Below, piece after piece: positions 25,066-34,481 of a stretch of DNA of 64,000 nucleotides. Under the pieces are notes generated by a model. The model saw only the letters and a program-made list of their open reading frames with translations. It ran no database searches and was not told the DNA's origin. This DNA comes from TMP-24 sp046348855 (GTDB lineage Bacteria > Pseudomonadota > Alphaproteobacteria > Rhodobacterales > Rhodobacteraceae). How positions within the stretch are numbered: the stretch's first letter is position 1; each line of letters opens with the position of its first letter. Both the position numbers and the translations under genes were made by a program. The stretch covers positions 62,001 to 126,000 of the forward strand of contig JAXMDK010000004.1 of assembly GCA_046348855.1 (NCBI GenBank), given 5' to 3'.

Positions 25066-27510
25066 TCAGCCCCCCGCCTCCGGTCCCGCCGCGAGCCCGG
25101 CCAGCCCGGCCTCGGCCATCAGCCGCGCAGCCTCGCTCGCCATCAGCCGGTCGCGCGCAGCACCGTGGACCGGCACCTTGCCGACCTCCAGGAACAGGGG
25201 CGCGGCGAAGGGGGTGACATGTGGCAGGCGCAGCAGGTCGATCCGCCCGCCGATCCCGGCCAGAAGCGCCTCGATCCGGCCGAAGTCGACCAGCCCGCGC
25301 AGGGCTTCCTCGCGCGTGACCTCCAGCATCAGGTGGCCCGGGTCATGGCGGCGCAGCGTGTCGTAAAGTATGTCGGTCGAAAAGGTCGCCTGGCGGCCGG
25401 ACTTGCGCAGGCCGGGATGGTTGCGTTCGGTCAGGCCGGCGACCAGCGCCACGTTGCGGAAGGTGCGCTTCATCACCGCGTTGCCGGCAAGCCAGGTTTC
25501 AAGTCCGGCGCGGAGGCGGGCGGGATCGAGCAGCGGCCGGGCGTCGGTTACCGGATCGAGGCCCCAGATCAGCGTCGCATAATCGCTGGCGACGAAGCCC
25601 AAGGGATGCAGGCCTTCTTCCTCCATCCGCTTGGTCAGGAGAAGCCCGAGCGTCTGCTGGGCATTGCGGCCGGCAAAGCCGTAAAGGCACAGTGCCTCGC
25701 GCCCCGGCCCGAGGTGATCGGCGGGAAAGCTTTCGATCAGCAGCCGGCCGGCTTCGGGCAGGCGCGACTGGTCGCGCTGCAGCGCCAGCCAGTCGGCGGT
25801 ATGGGCGGGCAGGCCGGGCCAGCTTCCCTGGCCGAAGATCGCCAGCATCCGCGCGCAAAGTTCGGTCGAGGTCGAGAATTTGGTGCCGGAAAAGACCGCG
25901 ACGCGCGGCGGGCGGCCGGGGGCGCGGCTGACCTCGACCGTCAACTCGCGCAGGGATTCGTAGCGCACCACCTCGCCGCCGATCAGGAAGGTGTCGCCGG
26001 GGCTGAGCGTGGCGGCGAAATCCTCCTCGACCTCGCCGAGCGCGGTGCCGGCCATCCGCCCCGCCAGCCGGACCTTCAGCGTTTCGCTGGCGGTGATCGT
26101 GCCGATGTTCATGCGCACGGCCTGGGCGGTGCGCGGGTCACGCAGTTGCCAGAGCCCGTTGCGCATGACCAGCCGCTGCCATTTGTCATAGGCCTTCAAC
26201 GCATAGCCGCCGGTGGCGCAGAAATCGAGGCAGGCGTCGAAGTCGGCGCGGGCGAGGCGCGCATAGGGGCCGGCGCCGCGCACTTCGGCATAAAGGGCGT
26301 CGGCGTCGAAGGGGCCGGAACAGGCGGCGATCAGTATCTGCTGGCAGAGAACGTCGCGCGGGCCGGGGCCGCGCGGGGCGCCGTCCAGATCATGGGCGCG
26401 GACCGCCTGCAGCGCGGCCTGGCATTCGACCACTTCCCAGCGGTTGGCCGGCACGATCAGGGCCTTCGAGGGGGCGTTGTAGCGGTGATTGGCGCGGCCG
26501 ATGCGCTGGACCAGCCGCTTGACGTTCTTGGGCGCGCCCACCTGGATGACCAGATCGACATCGCCCCAGTCGATGCCAAGGTCGAGCGAGCCGGTGCAGA
26601 CGATGGCGCGCAGTTCGCCCGCGACCATCGCCGCCTCGACCTTCTGGCGGGCCTCGCGCGCCAGCGAACCGTGGTGGATGGCGATCGGCAGGCTTTCGTC
26701 GTTGGCCAGCCACAGGTCGCGAAAGAAGATCTCCGCCTGGGCGCGGGTGTTGTGGAAGATCAGCGTGGTGCGGTGGCGACGCACTTCCTGCAGGATCGCC
26801 GGAATGGCATGGCGTCCGCCGCCGCCCGACCAGGGCGGGGGGGCGTCGGTTTCCAGCATGGCGATGTCGGGGTCGGGGCCGGGGTCGGCCACGAGGACCG
26901 GGCAGGGCGCGGGGTGGGGGGCGAGGAAGCGGGCGATGGCGGCCGGGTCTTCGACCGTTGCCGACAGGCCCACCCGGCGCAGGCCGGGGCAGAGCGACTG
27001 GAGCCGTGCCAGGCACAGCATCAGCTGGTCGCCGCGCTTCGATTCGGCCAGCGCGTGGATTTCGTCGACGATCACCCGGCTGAGCCCGGCAAAGATATGC
27101 GGCGCGTCGGGGTAGGACAGCAGCAGCGCCAGGCTTTCGGGGGTGGTCAGCAGGATGTGGGGCGGGTCGGCGCGCTGGCGCAGCCGGCGGGTGTGGGAGG
27201 TGTCGCCGGTGCGGTCCTCGACCCGGATCGGCAGGGCCATGTCGGCGACTGGCCGGCCAAGGTTGCGGCGGATGTCGGCGGCCAGCGCCTTCAGGGGCGA
27301 GATATAGAGCGTGTGCAGCCCCTTGTGGTGGCCCTCGGCCAGTTCGACCAGCGTCGGCAGGAACCCTGCCAGCGTCTTGCCGCCGCCGGTCGGCGCGATC
27401 AGCAGCCGGGCGGGGTCGGCCGCATGCGCCAAGAGGTCGGCCTGGTGGGGGTGCAGGTCCCAGCCGCGGGTGGCGAACCAGCGGGCGAAGGTCGGGGGCA
27501 GGTCGGTCAT
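25066..27510 (-). CDS. Ligase-associated DNA damage response DEXH-box helicase (Lhr-like)
   Basis: An 814-residue superfamily 2 helicase of the Lhr family. It has Walker A APTGGGKTLAGF, the DExH box VDEIHAL, motif III VGLSATVEDP, and motifs V/VI in CTGSLDLGIDWGDVD and RLVQRIGRANHR. The winged-helix and Lhr-core C-terminal regions follow. It is the short (about 800 aa) form that pairs with PdeM, a metallophosphoesterase encoded just downstream; both are thought to act in repair of ligation-type damage. The ATG at 27510 starts MTDLPPTFARWFATRGW. It is divergent from mcl2, with 173 bases between them. Confidence 0.92.
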   Translation of the reverse strand: MTDLPPTFARWFATRGWDLHPHQADLLAHAADPARLLIAPTGGGKTLAGFLPTLVELAEGHHKGLHTLYISPLKALAADIRRNLGRPVADMALPIRVEDRTGDTSHTRRLRQRADPPHILLTTPESLALLLSYPDAPHIFAGLSRVIVDEIHALAESKRGDQLMLCLARLQSLCPGLRRVGLSATVEDPAAIARFLAPHPAPCPVLVADPGPDPDIAMLETDAPPPWSGGGGRHAIPAILQEVRRHRTTLIFHNTRAQAEIFFRDLWLANDESLPIAIHHGSLAREARQKVEAAMVAGELRAIVCTGSLDLGIDWGDVDLVIQVGAPKNVKRLVQRIGRANHRYNAPSKALIVPANRWEVVECQAALQAVRAHDLDGAPRGPGPRDVLCQQILIAACSGPFDADALYAEVRGAGPYARLARADFDACLDFCATGGYALKAYDKWQRLVMRNGLWQLRDPRTAQAVRMNIGTITASETLKVRLAGRMAGTALGEVEEDFAATLSPGDTFLIGGEVVRYESLRELTVEVSRAPGRPPRVAVFSGTKFSTSTELCARMLAIFGQGSWPGLPAHTADWLALQRDQSRLPEAGRLLIESFPADHLGPGREALCLYGFAGRNAQQTLGLLLTKRMEEEGLHPLGFVASDYATLIWGLDPVTDARPLLDPARLRAGLETWLAGNAVMKRTFRNVALVAGLTERNHPGLRKSGRQATFSTDILYDTLRRHDPGHLMLEVTREEALRGLVDFGRIEALLAGIGGRIDLLRLPHVTPFAAPLFLEVGKVPVHGAARDRLMASEAARLMAEAGLAGLAAGPEAGG

Positions 27511-27601
27511 GGCGCGAGCCTATCCCATCGCGGCCGGCGGGCAACCCCGGTGGCACGGCGACGACTTCGGCCCACCCGTGCCGCCGCGTCACCCCGCCCG
27601 G

Positions 27602-27620
27602 TTTTCTGCATTGCGGCAAA
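27602..27620 (+). promoter_or_regulatory. Candidate regulatory motif upstream of mcl2
   Basis: TTTTCTGCATTGCGGCAAA. Its core CTGCATTGCGGCA (27606-27618) is identical over 13 bases to a site just upstream of the ecm -35 box (43057-43069), and 11 of 13 bases match a site before ccr (44637-44649). Because the three genes belong to one pathway, a common regulator is suspected, possibly of the RamB/PccR type known for such genes. Confidence 0.5.
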
Positions 27621-27683
27621 ACAGGGCTTGCCGGAAACCGCCGATCCGTGTTCCTTGGCGCAAGAAAGTTGCGAGGCCATCCG

Positions 27684-28550
<867 letters not shown>

Positions 28551-28584
28551 CAGCAATGTCGCGGCGCTGCAACCGGAGGTTCAC

Positions 28585-29133
28585 ATGACGCTACTGATCC
28601 TTGGCATCCTGCTCTGGTATGCCTCGCACCTGCTGAAACGTCTGGCGCCGGGCGCGCGCGCTGCGCTTGGCGATCAGGGCGGCAAGATGGTGGTCAGCCT
28701 GCTGAGCCTTGCGGCCATCGTGCTGATGGTTGCTGGCTTTCGCCATGCCGACCTGGTGCAGATCTGGTCGCCGCCGGCCTTCCTGCGCCATCTCAACAAC
28801 CTGCTGATGCTGGTGGCGCTTTATCTCGTCACCCTGGGGTTCGTTCCGGGGGCCGTGCGCCCGCGCCTGCGTCATCCGATGCTGGGCGCGGTCAAGACCT
28901 GGGCCTTCGCCCATCTTCTGGTCAACGGCGATCTGGCCGGGATGGTGCTGTTCGGGTCGATGCTGGCTTGGGCAGTGGTCGACCTGATCCTCATCAACCG
29001 GCAGGAACCGGACTGGCGGCGACCGGCGCCGGGGCCGGTGCGCAACGACCTGATCCATGTCGTGCTGACGCTGGTGCTGTTCGTGGCGGTCGGCCATGTG
29101 CATGGCTGGCTCGGCCGCTGGCCGTTCGGCTGA
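28585..29133 (+). CDS. NnrU family membrane protein
   Basis: A 182-residue protein with about five hydrophobic segments (for example TLLILGILLWYASHLL, VSLLSLAAIVLMVAGF, LLMLVALYLVTLGFV, LIHVVLTLVLFVAVGH). The conserved HPMLGAVKTWAFAHLLVNGD segment is typical of NnrU. NnrU proteins occur near nitrite/nitric oxide reductase genes, but a second group, like this one, accompanies EMC genes without a denitrification context. The ATG at 28585 follows GGAGGTTCAC. It lies 34 bases after mcl2, in the same operon. Role unknown; the heme/isoprenoid link known for related proteins is only a hint. Confidence 0.85.
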   Translation: MTLLILGILLWYASHLLKRLAPGARAALGDQGGKMVVSLLSLAAIVLMVAGFRHADLVQIWSPPAFLRHLNNLLMLVALYLVTLGFVPGAVRPRLRHPMLGAVKTWAFAHLLVNGDLAGMVLFGSMLAWAVVDLILINRQEPDWRRPAPGPVRNDLIHVVLTLVLFVAVGHVHGWLGRWPFG

Positions 29134-29143
29134 GGGCAGGGCG

Positions 29144-29347
29144 ATGAAGCTTTACCGTTTCCTGTCGGACGACGACACCGCCGCCTTCTGCCACAAGGTG
29201 ACGGCGGCCCTGAACCGGGGCTGGGCGCTGCATGGCGGGCCGACCTACGGCTTTGATGCCGCGCGCGGGGTGATGCGCTGTGGGCAGGCGGTGGTGAAGG
29301 ACGTGCCCGGCGACTACGGGCCGGAAACCCAACTGGGAGAGATGTGA
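29144..29347 (+). CDS. DUF1737 domain-containing small protein
   Basis: A 67-residue protein matching DUF1737: MKLYRFLSDDDTAAFCHKV, ALNRGWALHGGPTYGFD, MRCGQAVVKDV. It starts at ATG 29144 behind GAGGGCAGGGCG, ten bases after the NnrU-like gene. Its stop codon overlaps the ATG of mch by one base (TGATG), so it is translationally coupled to mch. Neither activity nor partner is known. The fixed position before mch suggests an accessory role in the EMC locus, which is inference only. Confidence 0.82.
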   Translation: MKLYRFLSDDDTAAFCHKVTAALNRGWALHGGPTYGFDAARGVMRCGQAVVKDVPGDYGPETQLGEM

Positions 29348-30378
29348 TGAAGACCAACCCCGGCCGGTTCTTCGAGGATTACCGCATGGGCGAGGTGATC
29401 GTCCACGCGGTGCCGCGCACCCTGTCGGGGGGCGAAAGGGCGCTTTACCACGCGCTTTATCCCGCACGGGGGGCGCTTTATTCGTCGGACGAATTCGCGC
29501 GGGCCTGCGGGCTGCCCGCCGCACCCCTGGACGATCTGATCGCCTTCCACACGGTCTTCGGCAAGACGGTCCCCGACATCTCGCTGAACGCCATCGCCAA
29601 CCTCGGCTATGCCGAGGGCCGCTGGCTGATGCCGGTCTGGCCGGGCGACACGCTCCGGTCGGAATCGACGGTGATCGGGCTGAAGGAAAATTCGAACGGC
29701 GCGTCCGGGGTGGTCTGGGTCAGGACCCGCGGGCTGAACCAGCGCGGCGAGGCGGTGCTGGAATATGTGCGCTGGGTGATGGTGCGCAAGCGCGACCGCG
29801 CCGCGCCCGCGCCCACGCCGCAGGTGCCCACGCTGGCGGCGGCTGTCGACCCCGGCGCGCTGGTGGTGCCTGCCGGGCTGGATTTCCGCCGCTATGACTT
29901 TACCCTGGCGGGCGAGGCTCACCGCTGGGCCGACTATGCGGTCGGCGAACGGATCGACCATGTCGACGGGGTCACCGTCGAGGAAGCCGAGCACATGCTG
30001 GCGACGCGGCTGTGGCAGAACACCGCCAAGGTGCATTTCGACCGGACCCAGCGCGAGGATGGCAAGCGGCTGATCTATGGCGGGCATGTGATTTCGCTGG
30101 CCCGCACCCTGTCGTTCAACGGGCTGGCCAATGCGCAGATGATCGTCGCGCTGAACGGCGGTGCGCATGCGAACCCCTGTTTCGCCGGCGATACGGTCCG
30201 GGCCTGGTCCGAGGTGCTGGACAAGGCCGAAACCGCCGCGCCGGGGGTAGGGGCGCTGCGCCTGCGGCTGGTGGCGGTGCGCGACGGGGCAGCACCCTTT
30301 GCGCTGAAGGGTGCGGACGGGAAATATCTGCCCGAGGTCTTGCTCGACCTGGATTACTGGGCACTGGCGCCGCTTTGA
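29347..30378 (+). CDS. mch: Mesaconyl-C1-CoA hydratase / (2R,3S)-beta-methylmalyl-CoA dehydratase
   Basis: A 343-residue double-hotdog MaoC-type hydratase of the ethylmalonyl-CoA pathway that converts mesaconyl-C1-CoA to beta-methylmalyl-CoA. Features are the N-terminal GRFFEDYRMGEVIVHAVPRT, the first hotdog with FHTVFGKTVPDISLNAIANL, and the second with DYAVGERIDHVDGVTVEEAE and YGGHVISLARTLSFNGL. The ATG at 29347 overlaps the DUF1737 stop; a GTG three bases earlier is also possible. The gene ends before a 215-base gap leading to sdhC. Length and context match Mch of R. sphaeroides. Confidence 0.93.
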   Translation: MKTNPGRFFEDYRMGEVIVHAVPRTLSGGERALYHALYPARGALYSSDEFARACGLPAAPLDDLIAFHTVFGKTVPDISLNAIANLGYAEGRWLMPVWPGDTLRSESTVIGLKENSNGASGVVWVRTRGLNQRGEAVLEYVRWVMVRKRDRAAPAPTPQVPTLAAAVDPGALVVPAGLDFRRYDFTLAGEAHRWADYAVGERIDHVDGVTVEEAEHMLATRLWQNTAKVHFDRTQREDGKRLIYGGHVISLARTLSFNGLANAQMIVALNGGAHANPCFAGDTVRAWSEVLDKAETAAPGVGALRLRLVAVRDGAAPFALKGADGKYLPEVLLDLDYWALAPL

Positions 30379-30420
30379 CCGGGGCGGGCCGGTGGCGTCA
30401 GGCCGGCGGCTCCTCAAATA

Positions 30421-30464
30421 TGTGATCACGCAGAAAAATTCCGCGATCACATTCTGCATTTTTT
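30421..30464 (+). promoter_or_regulatory. Dyad element between mch and sdhC (terminator or operator)
   Basis: Arms TGTGATCACG (30421-30430) and CGCGATCACA (30442-30451) are complementary at 9 of 10 bases. They are separated by 11 bases and followed by a T6 run at 30459-30464. This could terminate mch. It also contains GCAGAAAAATTCCGCG and TTCTGCATT, which resemble motifs near ccr and mcl2, so a regulatory role for sdh is equally possible. Confidence 0.5.
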
Positions 30465-30538
30465 CGGCCCTATCCGGCCGTTAAGTGAAAATCACCCCCT
30501 TGGGGTAGGTGACAGTGCGGCAGAATCGGCTATTGGGT

Positions 30539-30567
30539 TTGACAAGCGCCACCGTCTGTTGCCTACC
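30539..30567 (+). promoter_or_regulatory. Candidate sdh operon promoter
   Basis: A perfect TTGACA at 30539-30544, 17 bases, then CCTACC at 30562-30567, a weak -10. It lies 27 bases before the sdhC ATG. The -35 is convincing and the -10 is poor, which often means an activator-dependent promoter. Confidence 0.4.
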
Positions 30568-30593
30568 AAGGCAAGCGAAGGAAAGGATCAAGC

Positions 30594-30977
30594 ATGGCTG
30601 AACCGAACCGGATCGTCCGGCCGCTTTCCCCCCACCTGCAGATCTATCGGCCGCAACTGACCTCGATCACGTCGATCCTGACCCGGATCACCGGCAACGG
30701 CCTGATCGTCGGGACGATGCTGGTCGTCTGGTGGCTGTTCGCCATGACCCGCGGCGGGGCCTATTTCGCGCTGGTCGACGGCATCGTGCATTCCTGGCCG
30801 GGGCTCGTGGTGCTGACCCTGTCGCTGTGGGCGGTCTGGTATCACTATCTGGCCGGCCTGCGGCACCTGCTGTTCGACGCCGGGCGTGCGCTTGACGTGC
30901 CCACCGCCGAAAAGCTTGGCTGGGGCATCATCGTCGGATCGGTCGTCCTGACCGTCCTGACCTTTTTCGTGATCTGA
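30594..30977 (+). CDS. sdhC: Succinate dehydrogenase cytochrome b556 subunit
   Basis: A 127-residue membrane anchor of complex II. The N-terminal family motif RPLSPHLQIYRPQLTSITSI includes the serine that lines the quinone site. Three membrane helices follow, and HYLAGLRHLLFDAG carries the heme b-ligand histidine. It starts at ATG 30594 behind GAAGGAAAGG and begins the sdhC-D-A-(lipoprotein)-B operon. The spacing to sdhD is 12 bases. It acts in the TCA cycle and respiratory chain, and here also finishes the succinate made from the EMC pathway. Confidence 0.95.
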   Translation: MAEPNRIVRPLSPHLQIYRPQLTSITSILTRITGNGLIVGTMLVVWWLFAMTRGGAYFALVDGIVHSWPGLVVLTLSLWAVWYHYLAGLRHLLFDAGRALDVPTAEKLGWGIIVGSVVLTVLTFFVI

Positions 30978-30989
30978 GGGGGGCGGCAG

Positions 30990-31367
30990 ATGCGTTACAT
31001 CACCGACCGCAAGCGCGCCATCGGCAAGGGACCGGCCCACACCGGCACCGAACACCACTGGTACATGCAGGCGTCGGCCGTCGGGCTGGCCTTCCTGGTG
31101 CCGTGGTTCGTCTTCTGCATCGGCCGGGCGTTCACGCTGCCCTATGGCGACGCCTGGTATCTGCTGATGACGCCCTATGTGTCGATCCCCATGGGCCTGG
31201 CGATCTTCGTCGGCATGCGCCATTTCGCCAAGGGCGCGATCATGATGATCGAGGATTATACCCGCGGATCGACGCGCAAGGCGCTGGTCATCGCTGCCCT
31301 TTCGCTGTCCTACGCGATCACGGCGACAGGGCTTTATGCGCTGATCGTGATCACATTGAAGGCTTGA
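30990..31367 (+). CDS. sdhD: Succinate dehydrogenase hydrophobic membrane anchor subunit
   Basis: A 125-residue second anchor subunit of complex II with three hydrophobic helices (SAVGLAFLVPWFVFCIGRAF, DAWYLLMTPYVSIPMGLAIF, ALSLSYAITATGLYALIVIT). It starts MRYITDRKRAIGKGPAHTGT, a stretch typical of alphaproteobacterial SdhD (TG-x-E-H-W). The ATG at 30990 follows GGGGGGCGGCAG. It ends two bases before sdhA. With SdhC it holds heme b and the ubiquinone site. Confidence 0.94.
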   Translation: MRYITDRKRAIGKGPAHTGTEHHWYMQASAVGLAFLVPWFVFCIGRAFTLPYGDAWYLLMTPYVSIPMGLAIFVGMRHFAKGAIMMIEDYTRGSTRKALVIAALSLSYAITATGLYALIVITLKA

Positions 31368-31369
31368 CC

Positions 31370-33171
31370 ATGACTGCCTATCCTTACGAGACGCATGAAT
31401 ATGACGTGGTGGTGGTCGGGGCCGGCGGGGCCGGCCTGCGCGCTACCCTCGGAATGGCCGAACAGGGCCTGCGCACCGCCTGCGTGACCAAGGTCTTCCC
31501 GACCCGGTCGCACACGGTCGCGGCCCAGGGCGGCATCGCCGCCAGCCTGTCGAACATGGGGCCGGACCACTGGCAATGGCACATGTACGACACCGTCAAA
31601 GGGTCGGACTGGCTGGGCGACACCGACGCGATGGAATATCTGGCGCGCGAGGCGCCGAAGGCGGTCTACGAGCTGGAACATTACGGCGTTCCGTTTAGCC
31701 GCACCGAGGACGGCAAGATCTATCAGCGCCCCTTCGGCGGCCACACCACCGAGTTCGGCGAAGGTCCCCCGGTCCAGCGCACCTGCGCCGCCGCCGACCG
31801 CACCGGCCACGCGATCCTGCACACGCTTTACGGGCAGTCGCTGAAGCAGAAGGCGGAGTTCTTCATCGAATACTTCGCCATCGACCTTGTCATCACCGAT
31901 GGCGCCTGCACCGGCGTCGTCTGCTGGAAGCTGGACGATGGCACCATCCATGTCTTCAACGCCAAGATGGTGGTGCTGGCGACCGGCGGCTATGGCCGGG
32001 CCTTCTTAGCGCCACCGGCGCCCACACCTGCACCGGCGACGGCGGCGGCATGGTGGCGCGCGCGGGCCTGGCGCTCCAGGACATGGAGTTCGTGCAGTTC
32101 CACCCGACCGGCATCTACGGGGCAGGCTGCCTCATCACCGAAGGGGCGCGCGGCGAAGGCGGCTATCTGGTCAATTCGGAAGGCGAGCGGTTCATGGAAC
32201 GCTATGCGCCGACCTACAAGGATCTCGCCTCGCGCGACGTGGTCAGCCGCTGCATGACCATCGAGATCCGCGAAGGCCGCGGCGTGGGTGAACACAAGGA
32301 CCACATCCACCTTTACCTCAACCACCTGCCGCCCGAGACGCTGCACGAACGCCTGCCCGGCATTTCCGAAAGCGCCCGCATCTTCGCCGGCGTCGACGTG
32401 ACCAAGGAACCGATCCCGGTCCTGCCGACGGTGCATTACAACATGGGCGGCATCCCGACGAACTACTGGGGCGAGGTGCTGAACCCGCTGCCCGGGAACC
32501 CCGACAATATCTTCCCCGGCCTGATGGCGGTGGGCGAGGCGGGTTGCGCCAGCGTCCACGGCGCCAATCGCCTCGGGTCGAACTCGCTGATCGACCTGGT
32601 GGTGTTCGGGCGGGCGGCGGCAATCCGCGCCGGGCAGGTGGTCAACCCCGCCAGCGCCGTTCCCGGCACCAACCGCGCCGAGGTCGACAAGGCGCTGGCG
32701 CGGTTCGATGGGCTGCGCAACGCCAGCGGCGCCATTCCCACCGCCGAACTGCGGCTGGAGATGCAGAAGACCATGCAGGCCGACGCCGCCGTCTTCCGCA
32801 CCGACAAGACGCTCGCCGAAGGGGTGCAGAAGATGGGCAAGGTCGCGGCCAAGATCAGTGACCTGAAAGTCACCGACCGGTCGCTGATCTGGAACAGCGA
32901 CCTGATGGAGACGCTGGAGTTGACCAACCTGATGCCGAACGCGCTGGCCACCATCGTTGCCGCCGAGGCGCGCAAGGAAAGCCGGGGCGCGCACGCCAGC
33001 GAGGATCATCCGAACCGTGACGACGTGAACTGGCGCAAGCATTCACTGGCGCGCGTCGACGGCGCGACGGTCCGGCTCGACTATCGGCCGGTGCATCTCG
33101 ATCCGCTGACGACCGAGGCCGAGGGCGGCATCAGCCTGAAGAAGATCGCGCCGAAGGCAAGGGTCTACTGA
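31370..33171 (+). pseudogene. sdhA: Succinate dehydrogenase flavoprotein subunit, one base missing (probable sequence error)
   Basis: The FAD-binding catalytic subunit of complex II, which oxidises succinate to fumarate. The first frame (VVVGAGGAGLRATLG, the flavin-binding SHTVAAQGGIAASL, FGGHTTEFGEGP) runs to GGYGRAFL and then ends in unrelated codons. From 32008 the expected sequence continues in another frame: SATGAHTCTGDGGGMVARAG and then EFVQFHPTGIYG, to KKIAPKARVY. One missing base between 32007 and 32008 (TTC-TT?-AGC) explains this and restores about 600 residues. All catalytic motifs are present and sdhA should be needed in an EMC organism, so an assembly error is the likely cause. 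Confidence 0.9.
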
Positions 33172-33219
33172 ATGGGCCGGCCGCCCCGGCGGCCACCCTC
33201 GCAAGGCAAGGAGGCAGGC

Positions 33220-33522
33220 ATGAAAGGCGACGCGACCATCGGCCTGACGCTGTTGCTGGCGGCAACCGCCGGCCTGGCCGGCTGCGCGCCGCCGCCGCCG
33301 ATCCCGCGGGCCCAGGCCGAGGCCGAATGCCGGGCGCACCCGTTTGCCGGGCACCCGCCGCGCACCTCGGTCGGCATCGGCCTGGGTTCGGGCGGCTGGA
33401 GCTCGGTGGGGGTGGGCGTCGACCTGACACCCGGCGCCTCTGCCGACAACGACCCGGCGATGGCCTACTACGATTGCGTTTACCGGAAATCCGGTCAGCC
33501 GCCCAAACATCCGCTTTACTGA
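33220..33522 (+). CDS. Small putative lipoprotein encoded inside the sdh operon
   Basis: A 100-residue protein with a signal peptide ending in the lipobox LAGC (about residue 22; MKGDATIGLTLLLAATAGLAGC in part). The mature protein is Pro/Gly-rich, with two more cysteines. It starts at ATG 33220, behind AAGGAGG, 48 bases after sdhA, and sdhB begins 21 bases after its stop. It is thus built into the operon between the catalytic subunits. I know no assigned function. A role in complex II assembly is only a positional guess; it is not a core subunit in well-known complexes. Confidence 0.7.
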   Translation: MKGDATIGLTLLLAATAGLAGCAPPPPIPRAQAEAECRAHPFAGHPPRTSVGIGLGSGGWSSVGVGVDLTPGASADNDPAMAYYDCVYRKSGQPPKHPLY

Positions 33523-33543
33523 TCGGCCGGAAGGCAAGGAAAA

Positions 33544-34320
33544 ATGGTCCAGTTCACGCTTCCCAAGAACTCGAAAGTCCGCGTCGGCAAGATCTGGCCG
33601 AAGCCAGAGGGCAAGAACGTGCGGAAGTTCCGCATCTACCGCTGGGACCCGGACACCGGCGAAAATCCGCGGGTCGACAGCTATTTCCTCGATATGGACA
33701 AGTGCGGGCCGATGGTCCTGGACGCGCTCATCAAGATCAAGAACGAGATCGACCCGACCCTGACCTTCCGCCGGTCCTGCCGCGAAGGGATCTGCGGCAG
33801 TTGCGCGATGAACATCGACGGGATCAACACGCTGGCCTGCATCTACGGGCTGGACGAGGTGAAGGGCGACGTGGCGATCTATCCCCTGCCGCACATGCCG
33901 GTGGTGAAGGACCTGGTGCCGGATCTCACGCATTGGTACGCGCAGCACGCCAGCATCAAGCCCTGGCTCGAGACCACGACCAACCCTCCCGCCAAGGAAT
34001 GGCGCCAGTCGATCGAGGACCGCAAGAAGCTTGACGGGCTGTATGAATGCGTCATGTGCGCCTGCTGCTCGACCGCCTGCCCGTCCTACTGGTGGAACTC
34101 CGACCGCTACCTCGGTCCGGCCGCGCTTCTGCACGCCTACCGCTGGATCAGCGACTCGCGCGACGAGGCGACCGGCGAGCGGCTGGACGATCTGGAAGAT
34201 CCGTTCAAGCTTTACCGCTGCCACGCGATCATGAACTGCGCCAAGACCTGCCCCAAGGGGCTGAACCCGGCCAAGGCGATTGCCGAGATCAAGCGGCTGA
34301 TGGTGGACCGGGTGGTCTAG
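33544..34320 (+). CDS. sdhB: Succinate dehydrogenase iron-sulfur subunit
   Basis: A 258-residue electron-transfer subunit of complex II. The [2Fe-2S] ligands lie in SCREGICGSCAMNI plus the following INTLAC. The [4Fe-4S]/[3Fe-4S] ligands lie in CVMCACCSTACPSYWW and CHAIMNCAKTCPKGLNPAKA, as in other SdhB. It carries electrons from FAD to ubiquinone in the membrane anchor. The ATG at 33544 follows GGAAGGCAAGGAAAA. It is the last gene of the operon. Complete. Confidence 0.97.
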   Translation: MVQFTLPKNSKVRVGKIWPKPEGKNVRKFRIYRWDPDTGENPRVDSYFLDMDKCGPMVLDALIKIKNEIDPTLTFRRSCREGICGSCAMNIDGINTLACIYGLDEVKGDVAIYPLPHMPVVKDLVPDLTHWYAQHASIKPWLETTTNPPAKEWRQSIEDRKKLDGLYECVMCACCSTACPSYWWNSDRYLGPAALLHAYRWISDSRDEATGERLDDLEDPFKLYRCHAIMNCAKTCPKGLNPAKAIAEIKRLMVDRVV

Positions 34321-34481
34321 GTTACGACCCTTCCCCAAAACGTGACCCTGCGCGAAAGATCGTTACCCCCCGGCCGCCGGAGGGGCGGGTAGACTGCTCC
34401 TCATGTAACCGGGCCGCCCGCCGGACGGCGCTGCCGCCGGACCGGGAGGCGGGCCGCCAGACCCCATGAGGAGGAACCATC

